Of a DNA stretch of 64,000 nt, positions 35,402 to 42,929 are shown one piece after another. The translations under genes were made by a program, and so were the position numbers. Position 1 is the first letter of the stretch; each line of letters starts with the position of its first letter. The notes under the pieces were generated by a model. It was not told where the DNA came from and ran no database searches. It worked only from the letters and a program-made list of their open reading frames with translations. Source of the DNA: an uncultured Erythrobacter sp. (lineage in GTDB: Bacteria; Pseudomonadota; Alphaproteobacteria; Sphingomonadales; Sphingomonadaceae); the NCBI GenBank assembly GCA_947502305.1, contig CANMZA010000001.1:1364001-1428000 (forward strand). The letters run 5' to 3'.

Positions 35402-37213
35402 TCAATCCGCCGGATCGGACTGCGGTTTAGGCTGTGGTTTGGGCTGGGCCTCAATCACGCGCAGCATCAGCTCGCGCAATTGCGCTGGCTCAGCTTTGTT
35501 AGGCGCACCCATCATCAGGTCTTCGCCTTTCTGGTTCATCGGGAATGCAATCACTTCGCGGATCGCTTCTTCGCCCGCGAGCAGCATAACGATCCGGTCA
35601 ATCCCAGGAGCCGACCCGCCATGCGGCGGCGCGCCCAATTTGAACGCTTCGATCATGCCACCAAATTCGCGGTCGACATCTTCGTTCGTGTACCCGGCGA
35701 GTTCAAACGCCTTGTACATGATGTCTGGCCGGTGGTTCCGGATCGCACCTGATGACAATTCATAGCCGTTGCAGACGATATCATATTGCCACGCCTTGAT
35801 TTCCAGCGGGTCCATTGTCTCCAACGCTTCCATTTCGCCCTGCGGCATGGAGAATGGATTGTGGCTGAAATCAACCTTCTTCGCGTCTTCGTCCCATTCA
35901 TACATTGGGAAATCGACGATCCAGCAGAATTTGAAGCAATCCTCCTCGATCAAGCCCAATTGCTCACCCACCTGCGTGCGCGCGGCGCCTGCCAATTTGG
36001 CGGCGTCCTTTTCCTTGCCAGCGGCAAAGAACAAGCCATCGTCAGGGCCAAGACCAAGCTCGTCATAAAGCTGCGCCATCAAGTCTGGGCCGTGATTTTT
36101 GGCAATCGGCCCGCCAAATTCGCCGCCTTTGCGAGTGACGTAACCAAGCCCAGCGAAACCTTCGCTGCGGGCCCAATTGTTCATGTCATCGAAGAACTTA
36201 CGGCTTTTTTCATTGGTTTTCGGTGCTGGTACCACACGGACGACACCGCCGCCGCCAACGATTTTTTCAAATAGACCAAAGCCAGACTTTTCAAAATGGC
36301 TGGTCACATCGCTGATGATCAATGGATTGCGCAAATCCGGTTTGTCGCTGCCATATTTCAACATCGCCTCAGCATAAGGAATGCGCGGAAAATCGCCCGA
36401 CGCAGTCACGCTTTTGCCGCCTGCGAATTCTTCAAAGACGCCCGCCAGGACCGGCTCCAACGCTTGGAACACGTCTTCTTGCGTTACAAAGCTCATTTCA
36501 AAATCGAGCTGATAAAATTCCAAACTGCGATCAGCGCGCAAATCTTCGTCGCGGAAACACGGCGCGATTTGGAAATAGCGGTCAAACCCGCTGACCATCA
36601 GCATTTGTTTGAACATCTGCGGCGCCTGCGGCAGCGCGTAAAAATTGTTCGGGTGCATGCGGCTGGGCACGAGGAAATCACGTGCGCCCTCTGGGCTGGA
36701 TGCGGTCAGGATCGGAGTTTGGAATTCGGTGAAGCCCTGCCCGGTCATGCGTTGGCGCAGCGACGTGATCACTTGGCTGCGCAGCATGATATTGCGGTGC
36801 ATGGTTTCGCGCCGCAGATCGAGGAAGCGGTATTTCAGGCGAATGTCCTCAGGATATTCTTGTTCCCCAGCGACCGGCATTGGCAATTCTGCTGCGGCGC
36901 TTTGCACGGTGATACTGCGCACGAACACTTCGATCGCGCCGGTCGGCAAATCTGCATTCACTGTCTCGGGCGTACGTGCTTTCACTTCGCCATCGATCGT
37001 GATGACCGATTCGCTGCGCAGCTTTTCCAATTCAGCCAGAGCAGGCGAATCCTCATCCGCAACCAATTGCGTGATGCCGTAATGGTCACGCAAATCGGCG
37101 AACAAAACGCCGCCATGATCGCGTTTGCGGTGGATCCAGCCTGAAAGGCGCACGGTGTCGCCGACATTCTGAGCGTTCAGAGCGGCGCATGTATGGGAGC
37201 GATATTGATGCAT
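35402..37213 (-). CDS. aspS: Aspartyl-tRNA synthetase
   Basis: About 603 residues. Class II synthetase with an N-terminal OB-fold anticodon domain ([20 protein letters not shown]), motif 2 [18 protein letters not shown] and motif 3 [20 protein letters not shown]. The insertion domain expected in bacterial AspRS is present. I chose MHQYRSHTC at 37213; an ATG four codons upstream (37225) is possible, and neither has a strong ribosome-binding site. It may also charge tRNA-Asn; the window cannot tell. The C-terminal tail is Pro/Gln-rich (QPKPQPKPQ). Confidence 0.95.
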   Translation of the reverse strand: MHQYRSHTCAALNAQNVGDTVRLSGWIHRKRDHGGVLFADLRDHYGITQLVADEDSPALAELEKLRSESVITIDGEVKARTPETVNADLPTGAIEVFVRSITVQSAAAELPMPVAGEQEYPEDIRLKYRFLDLRRETMHRNIMLRSQVITSLRQRMTGQGFTEFQTPILTASSPEGARDFLVPSRMHPNNFYALPQAPQMFKQMLMVSGFDRYFQIAPCFRDEDLRADRSLEFYQLDFEMSFVTQEDVFQALEPVLAGVFEEFAGGKSVTASGDFPRIPYAEAMLKYGSDKPDLRNPLIISDVTSHFEKSGFGLFEKIVGGGGVVRVVPAPKTNEKSRKFFDDMNNWARSEGFAGLGYVTRKGGEFGGPIAKNHGPDLMAQLYDELGLGPDDGLFFAAGKEKDAAKLAGAARTQVGEQLGLIEEDCFKFCWIVDFPMYEWDEDAKKVDFSHNPFSMPQGEMEALETMDPLEIKAWQYDIVCNGYELSSGAIRNHRPDIMYKAFELAGYTNEDVDREFGGMIEAFKLGAPPHGGSAPGIDRIVMLLAGEEAIREVIAFPMNQKGEDLMMGAPNKAEPAQLRELMLRVIEAQPKPQPKPQSDPAD

Positions 37214-37443
37214 GGGCGCGCTCATAGCGTGTTGGGCGGCGTGGGCAAGATGTGACGTGGTGGTTTTGACCACGGAAAGAATTAAGACGAGGATCAGGGG
37301 CAAGGAATTGAGGCAAGGAACTGGGGAAGGCGTGATCCGCCCACTAACATCTTGTCGCTTGTCTGCTTATGACGTTAAAGGCGTCGGTGCTGAGGCGCTC
37401 TTTAACCTCTCGATCCAGCAAGAATGGGGAAACAATCCCCGAT

Positions 37444-37459
37444 GGGCGGCACTCCGCCC
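37444..37459 (+). other. Small hairpin in the rnd leader
   Basis: GGGCGG and CCGCCC pair around a 4-nt loop, ending 12 nt before the AAGAAG ribosome-binding site of rnd. It might affect translation start or be a leftover of an upstream terminator. No other evidence. Confidence 0.3.
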
Positions 37460-37477
37460 AAACTGATAAGAAGAAAC

Positions 37478-38719
37478 ATGAAAATACATGATCTGATTAC
37501 CACGACTGACGCTCTAACCGATTTGTGTGAGCGGCTTTCGAAATCCGAATTCGTAGCGGTCGATACCGAATTTATGCGCGAAAACACCTATTGGCCGGAA
37601 TTGTGCCTGGTGCAAATCGCCAACACCGAAGAAGCCGCCGCGATTGATCCCTTGGCCGACGGAATAGACCTCACGCCGTTGCTCGATCTTTTGTGTGAGA
37701 ATGACGATGTGCTCAAGGTGTTTCATGCTGGCGGTCAAGATGTTGAGATCATCGTCAATCTGACGGGCAAGACCCCCTTCCCCATTTTTGACACTCAGAT
37801 CGCGATGATGGCGATTAGCCAGTCTGAACAGATCGGTTATGCCAATCTGGTTGATCATTGGCTGGGTATTCAGGTCGATAAAGGCGCACGCTTCACCGAT
37901 TGGAGCCGCCGCCCCTTGACCGACCGCCAGATCGAATATGCGATTGGCGATGTGACGCATTTGTCGGTGATTTTCCCGAAAATGCTCAAAAAATTGATCA
38001 AAACGGGGCGTGGCAATTGGCTCAATGCAGAAATGGAGAAGCTGGCCGACGCCTCCAATTACATCACCGATCCTGACACGGCGTGGAAACGCATCCGCCA
38101 ACCGGGCCGTAATCCGCAAGCTTTGGGCCGGTTAAAAGCGCTCGCCGCTTGGCGAGAGGGCGAGGCGCAGCACAAGGATATTCCGCGCGGCCGGATTATG
38201 CGCGATGAAACGTTGGCCGATATTGCCAGCCACCCGCCGAAGAAACAGGCCGATTTGGCTAAAGTGCGCGGGCTATCGAATGCTTGGCGCGATAATGACA
38301 TTGGCAAACGCCTGCTAAAGGTGATCGAAGAGGCGGAGCCGCTGCCGAAAGACGAAATGCCGGAGAAGATGAAACGCGGCGCTCCTTTGGGCAAAGAAGG
38401 TGCGTTGGTGGCCGATCTGCTCAAATTGCTCCTCAAAATCCGGGCACGCGAAATTGATGTTGCCGCACGGCTGCTGACGCGCGCGGATGAGATGGAAGCT
38501 CTGGCCGCGGGGATGCGCGATCTGAAAGTGCTCAAAGGCTGGCGCTATGAAGTGTTCGGCAAGGATGCCCTGGAGCTGGTTGAGGGGCGCACGGGCTTCG
38601 CCGTAAAGGGCGGCAAATTGTCGATGACACATATCGACGATATGCAGGCCAGCATGGAAGCAAGCCAAGTGCCGGACGAGGCCAGCGAAACCCCTGAGCC
38701 AGCAAGCCCAGCTGGCTAG
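37478..38719 (+). CDS. rnd: Ribonuclease D
   Basis: A 413-residue 3'-5' exoribonuclease. DEDDy motifs: Exo I VDTEFMRE (about 23-30), Exo II FHAGGQDVE, Exo III YAIGDVTHL. An HRDC domain follows (GRLKALAAWREGEAQHKDIP). The start is the ATG at 37478 with AAGAAG just upstream, rather than a farther in-frame start. It takes part in tRNA 3'-end maturation. The oxyR gene starts 14 nt after its stop, so they are probably one transcript. Confidence 0.95.
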   Translation: MKIHDLITTTDALTDLCERLSKSEFVAVDTEFMRENTYWPELCLVQIANTEEAAAIDPLADGIDLTPLLDLLCENDDVLKVFHAGGQDVEIIVNLTGKTPFPIFDTQIAMMAISQSEQIGYANLVDHWLGIQVDKGARFTDWSRRPLTDRQIEYAIGDVTHLSVIFPKMLKKLIKTGRGNWLNAEMEKLADASNYITDPDTAWKRIRQPGRNPQALGRLKALAAWREGEAQHKDIPRGRIMRDETLADIASHPPKKQADLAKVRGLSNAWRDNDIGKRLLKVIEEAEPLPKDEMPEKMKRGAPLGKEGALVADLLKLLLKIRAREIDVAARLLTRADEMEALAAGMRDLKVLKGWRYEVFGKDALELVEGRTGFAVKGGKLSMTHIDDMQASMEASQVPDEASETPEPASPAG

Positions 38720-38733
38720 CGGGGAGCCTTGCC

Positions 38734-39630
38734 GTGAGCACCTACCTTCCCACAATCAAACAGCTGCAATATCTGGTTGCTCTGCACGAACATGGCCATT
38801 TTGGCCGCGCGGCGGATGCTAGCTTTGTTTCGCAATCGACCTTGTCCGCTGGCATTCGGGAATTGGAATCGCTCCTTGGCGTGGTCTTGGTAGAGCGTTC
38901 GCGCCGGGTCGTGCGCTTTACCGCTCTGGGCGAAGCGGTGGTTGAAAAGGCCAATCGGTTGCTGCGCGAGGCGGAGGAACTGTCTGATTTGGTCCAGGCG
39001 GCGGGTAAGCCGCTTTCGGGCCAATTGCGGATGGGTGTTATTCCAACCATCGCCCCCTTTATGATCCCGCGGATTCTGCCGCGTCTGCGTAAGGAACGCC
39101 CCGACCTCACCTTGATGATGCGGGAAGAAACCAGTCAGGACGCGATTGAATCGCTACAGCATGGGCGGGTGGATTGTGTCCTACTGGCATTGCCCTTCGA
39201 CACGGGTGATGTGGATAGCGAACATATTGCTGACGATGCTTTGTTCGTGGCCTTTCCCAAAGATGATCCGCGCGATCCTCCCGCACAAATTCCGCCCGAT
39301 ATGATCGATCAAGGGCGATTGCTCTTGTTAGAAGACGGGCATTGCCTGCGCGATCATGCATTGGCCGCATGCGGGCGCAGCGAATTGCGCGCCAGTGCCA
39401 GCATGATTGGTACGAGCCTGCACACATTGGTGCAAATGGTGGATCATGATTTGGGGCTAACAATGTTGCCTGAAATGGCGATTGATGCAGGTATTTTGAC
39501 CGGAACTCAGGTTGTCGCTCGCCGCGTAAAAGGGAACACCGCAACGCGCAAAATCGCGCTGGTATGGCGCAAAAACTCGCCGAGAGAGGCAGATTTCAGG
39601 TTGCTGGCGGAGGAATTGCGCGCGGGGTAA
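38734..39630 (+). CDS. oxyR: OxyR-type hydrogen peroxide-sensing LysR regulator
   Basis: A 298-residue LysR regulator with a GTG start and GGGGAG 7 nt upstream. The winged helix-turn-helix lies at about 6-65 (HFGRAADASFVSQSTLSAGI). In the sensor domain EDGHCLRDHALAAC places Cys204 and Cys213 nine residues apart, exactly as the redox pair of E. coli OxyR (199/208), so disulfide sensing is very likely. It would activate peroxide defence genes, none of which lies in the window. It appears to be co-transcribed with rnd. Confidence 0.93.
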   Translation: MSTYLPTIKQLQYLVALHEHGHFGRAADASFVSQSTLSAGIRELESLLGVVLVERSRRVVRFTALGEAVVEKANRLLREAEELSDLVQAAGKPLSGQLRMGVIPTIAPFMIPRILPRLRKERPDLTLMMREETSQDAIESLQHGRVDCVLLALPFDTGDVDSEHIADDALFVAFPKDDPRDPPAQIPPDMIDQGRLLLLEDGHCLRDHALAACGRSELRASASMIGTSLHTLVQMVDHDLGLTMLPEMAIDAGILTGTQVVARRVKGNTATRKIALVWRKNSPREADFRLLAEELRAG

Positions 39631-39672
39631 GGCTTTGAAAACACCTCATCGCACCGCTATATTGCCGAATTG

Positions 39673-40725
39673 ATGGACGACGCCGATCCCGAAAGCGAGG
39701 CACTGCCTTACGAATTACCGCCGCGCGCAGGCCGCGGATTTCTCTTGGCAATGCTGCTGACCGTCGCGATTGCTTTTGCGTATCTTGCCTACGGCCCAGG
39801 CCTAAACAAAGGATATGCCGGCTTTGGCGCAATGCTGGCGATACCGTTTGCGCTGGGCGCCCTTGCAACGGGTTCTGGAGGGACAGGATTTAGCACGGTT
39901 GGATGCATTCTTGCGCCGGTGCTTCTTTTCGCGGTGCTGTTTCCTATTGTCTATTTCGGCTTTGGCGAGGGGCTGGTTTGTATTCTCATGGTGCTGCCAT
40001 TTTGGCTAACAGGCGGAATTGGCGGAGGGTTCGCCGCTTGGCACCTGCGCAGGCGCACCGAGGCCGCAGCCGAAAGCGAAGGCGGTATCCGCCTCAAGGT
40101 TTCCGCTCTGCTAACGCTGCCATTTGTCCTGATTTACGCCGAAGAGATGAGCCCGCCGCAATGGCAAGACGCCCGCGTTTCTAACAGCGTCATGATCGCT
40201 GCGAGCGCCGACGAGGTGTGGCCTCTTTTGATTGCCATTCCTGATATTGACGCGCGAGAAGGCCGCTCCACTTTCACGCATGACGTGATCGGCATCCCTC
40301 GCCCCTCCGGCGCAGAGATCACCGAGCGCGGCGATATTTTGGTGCGGGAGGCAGCTTGGGGCGATAATATCCATTTTGAAGAACATGTGACGCGCATGAT
40401 ACCGGGTGAGAGGATCGACTGGCGTTTCGTCTTCCCGGACGACTCCGTTCAGGCGCATACCGATCAACATATCGATCCCGCTGGGCCAGTCGTGAAAATC
40501 GCGCGTGGCGGCTATGAGATAGAGCGGATAGGCGATGATCGCGCGCGCTTGACGCTTACCACGCATTACCAAATGCGCACCCGGCTTGGCGGGTATTTTG
40601 GGATATGGGGTGATGTTTTGTTGGGCGATGTTCACGATAACGTCCTGACAATTATCAAAGAACGCGCGGAGAAAGCCTCGCATGCGCAGCCAACATTGGC
40701 CGCTGCGTTTGCATCCTCGCAGTAA
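39673..40725 (+). CDS. Membrane protein with C-terminal SRPBCC (START-like) domain
   Basis: A 350-residue protein. The start is the ATG at 39673 (a TTG codon precedes it). Four to five hydrophobic segments fill about residues 24-146. A SRPBCC/polyketide-cyclase-like domain follows from about 165 (SVMIAASADEVWPLLIAIPD, IPGERIDWRFVFPDD), which usually binds hydrophobic ligands. It is possibly a membrane-tethered lipid or hydrophobe binder on the cytoplasmic side; the topology is not settled. I do not recognise a named family. Confidence 0.78.
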   Translation: MDDADPESEALPYELPPRAGRGFLLAMLLTVAIAFAYLAYGPGLNKGYAGFGAMLAIPFALGALATGSGGTGFSTVGCILAPVLLFAVLFPIVYFGFGEGLVCILMVLPFWLTGGIGGGFAAWHLRRRTEAAAESEGGIRLKVSALLTLPFVLIYAEEMSPPQWQDARVSNSVMIAASADEVWPLLIAIPDIDAREGRSTFTHDVIGIPRPSGAEITERGDILVREAAWGDNIHFEEHVTRMIPGERIDWRFVFPDDSVQAHTDQHIDPAGPVVKIARGGYEIERIGDDRARLTLTTHYQMRTRLGGYFGIWGDVLLGDVHDNVLTIIKERAEKASHAQPTLAAAFASSQ

Positions 40726-40878
40726 GCCCTTATGGTGGCGACCGAAAGCGCTACCGTTCGGTAAGCTGCGCGCCTGAACCGGCGGTAAGAAACTCAAAAA
40801 TATTCGGGAAGTCCAATCTCAAATTCTGACACGCCTTTAGGGGCTGACACCATCAACACTGGGCCGATTGAACCGCCA

Positions 40879-42546
40879 GTGGTCGATTTGCCAATCAACA
40901 CCCATGATCGCGGCTTTTACAACGGTTTCAGCCGAGAGGTTTCGATCCCCGGCAAGATAATCGTGTCACTCATCATCATGTGGGCGATTTTCTTCCCTGT
41001 GCGCGCGATGGAGACATTGAAGGTCGCCAATTCGACCATCATCGCGTCTTTCAGTGGCTGGTATATCTATCTCGTCGCATCGCTGATTGTGGTTTGCGGC
41101 GTGATCGCATTGTTCCCCAAAAGCGGGTCTTTGCGCATCGGTGCACCGGACGAAAAGCCTGAATTTTCGAGGTTCTCTTGGTTTTCCATGCTGTTTGGTG
41201 CCGGCATTGGCATTGGGATGCTGACCTATTCCACTGGCGAGCCATTGGCGCATTTTGCCAGCAATCCTGACATTATTCGCGGCACGATAGAGGCCGCTTC
41301 GCCAGAGGCCGTGCGCCCGGCCTTTATGTGGACGTTCTTACATTGGGGCTTTGGCGCCTGGTGCACCTATGCCTTGGTCGGGCTGGCGATTGGATATGTT
41401 GCGCACCGGCGCGGATTGCCGCTGACTATTCGCTCCAGCCTTGTGCCTTTGTTTGGCAAAGCCATGTCGGGTGCGGCCGGGCATATTGTCGACATTGTCG
41501 CGGTAGTTGCGACAATTTTGGGTGTCGCGGTCACTATGGGATTGGGGGTTCAGCAATTTGTCGCCGGGCTTCACCGGATCGGTTTGGGCGACTGGTTAAT
41601 GGTCCCATCTGATGATGGCGGGATGACAGCCTCTGCTCTCGCTATCGTCATTGCTCTCGTGGTCCTGGTCGGCGCTTCCACGCTTAGCGCGCTTTCAGGC
41701 GTGGGCCGCGGTATTAAGTGGCTCTCCAACCTCAATATGGGCCTGTCCTTTGGCTTGCTGGCTTTGTTCGCGGTGGCCGGGTCGGGGCTTTACGGACTCA
41801 AATTGCTGGGTGTTGGGATTTGGGATTACATCGTGACCCTGCCCGCCAATTCGCTGACATTGTTCACCAGCGATGGCAGCGAAGCGGGCGATGCCTTGGT
41901 TCAATGGCAATTGGATTGGTCGGTTTTCTATTGGGCGTGGTGGATCGCCTTTGCGCCATTTGTCGGCATGTTCATCGCGCGCATTTCGCGCGGACGCACG
42001 ATCCGCGAATATGTGCTCGGCGTGGCCTTGGTTCCTGCGCTTATGTGCTTCTTATGGATGGGCCTAGCAGGCGGAACGGCGATCGACCTTGAACTTAGCG
42101 GCGCGGCGCAAGGCAGCATTATGAACACGAGCATTTCCGACCAGCTCTATGCGACGCTCGCGGTCTTGTTGAGCCCAGGGGCGGCGCTGGTTGTCTCTTG
42201 CCTCGTCGTGGTGTTGCTAATGACCTATCTCATCACTTCGGTCGACAGCGCAATCTTGATCGTCAACACGATCAACGGCGCGGGAGAGGATGAGGGCAGC
42301 CGCCGTTATCACATCCTGTTCTGGGGTGTAGCGCTGTCTTTTGTCGTGGGATCAATGCTGATCCTTGGCGGGATAGAGGCAATCCGGATCACCATGATCA
42401 TCGGCGCTTTGCCGTTCTCTTTAGTGGTCACATTGATGTGCATCTCGATCGTCAAGGCGGTGGTCTATGACCTGATCCGCAAACACCACGGCGTGCCCAC
42501 CACCGAAGAAGCCTGCCTCGAATGGGCGGATGAGCAAGCAGCCTGA
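40879..42546 (+). CDS. BCCT family betaine/carnitine/choline transporter
   Basis: A 555-residue membrane protein with about 12 hydrophobic segments and a GTG start at 40879; no in-frame ATG lies upstream, and the ribosome-binding site is weak. Signature: FYWAWWIAFAPFVGMFIARI followed by SRGRTIREYVLG, and FGAGIGIGMLTYSTGEP in TM3. BCCT carriers import quaternary ammonium compounds, as osmoprotectants or nutrients, driven by Na+ or H+. No betaine catabolic gene is adjacent. It fits a marine lifestyle. Confidence 0.92.
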   Translation: MVDLPINTHDRGFYNGFSREVSIPGKIIVSLIIMWAIFFPVRAMETLKVANSTIIASFSGWYIYLVASLIVVCGVIALFPKSGSLRIGAPDEKPEFSRFSWFSMLFGAGIGIGMLTYSTGEPLAHFASNPDIIRGTIEAASPEAVRPAFMWTFLHWGFGAWCTYALVGLAIGYVAHRRGLPLTIRSSLVPLFGKAMSGAAGHIVDIVAVVATILGVAVTMGLGVQQFVAGLHRIGLGDWLMVPSDDGGMTASALAIVIALVVLVGASTLSALSGVGRGIKWLSNLNMGLSFGLLALFAVAGSGLYGLKLLGVGIWDYIVTLPANSLTLFTSDGSEAGDALVQWQLDWSVFYWAWWIAFAPFVGMFIARISRGRTIREYVLGVALVPALMCFLWMGLAGGTAIDLELSGAAQGSIMNTSISDQLYATLAVLLSPGAALVVSCLVVVLLMTYLITSVDSAILIVNTINGAGEDEGSRRYHILFWGVALSFVVGSMLILGGIEAIRITMIIGALPFSLVVTLMCISIVKAVVYDLIRKHHGVPTTEEACLEWADEQAA

Positions 42547-42929
42547 GCCGATAATCAGCGGCCACTTCTACTGATGGATTCAAGCAACACTTGACATGCT
42601 TAAGTAATTTTTGAGTTACACTTACCTATATTTGAGTATATTACACCGAAAGATACGCTTCTCAAATATAAATTGAAGTCCTTTTGCCGAGATAAAAAGT
42701 ATATAAAGGCTATATTATAGATTTAGTTCACAGCAATTTCAGTGTTGTTATTCTGCAACTAGGAAACGTAGCTTCTTGAAAACTCTGGGCTTCACTGTGG
42801 CCACCTTGCTGACCGCTTGGTAGTGGGCACTCGCGCGCCGCAACCCTCTAAGTGCATGCGCGCAATTCTTGGACCAACGCTGATGCAGTTCCGCATCGCG
42901 AGCCACAAGAAAGCTCAAAGGGGCATTAA
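42547..42929. other. AT-rich intergenic region upstream of the TonB-dependent receptor
   Basis: About 380 nt with no credible gene. The stretch at about 42580-42760 is clearly richer in A and T than its surroundings. It carries a perfect TTGACA (42591-42596) without a well-spaced -10, several TATATT-like boxes and the TTTGAG repeats annotated separately. The last 170 nt are GC-rich leader ending in an AAAGGGG ribosome-binding site. It probably contains the receptor promoter and operators. Confidence 0.6.
42609..42670. repeat. TTTGAG direct and inverted repeats (candidate operator)
   Basis: TTTTGAGT at 42609-42616 is repeated as ATTTGAGT at 42630-42637, exactly 21 bp apart (two helical turns), and each is followed by TACAC or TTACAC. 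The second copy extends to TATATTTGAG (42627-42636), which has a perfect 10-bp inverted copy CTCAAATATA at 42661-42670. Such layout suggests binding sites of a dimeric regulator acting on the TonB receptor gene. Confidence 0.45.

Noticed and set aside
36296..37144. Plus-strand frame of 282 codons inside aspS.
   Set aside because: It is antisense to conserved class II synthetase motifs and has no domain of its own.
42591..42622. A sigma-70 promoter using the perfect TTGACA and TACACT.
   Set aside because: The spacer would be 20 nt, outside the usual range, so I did not call it as a promoter.
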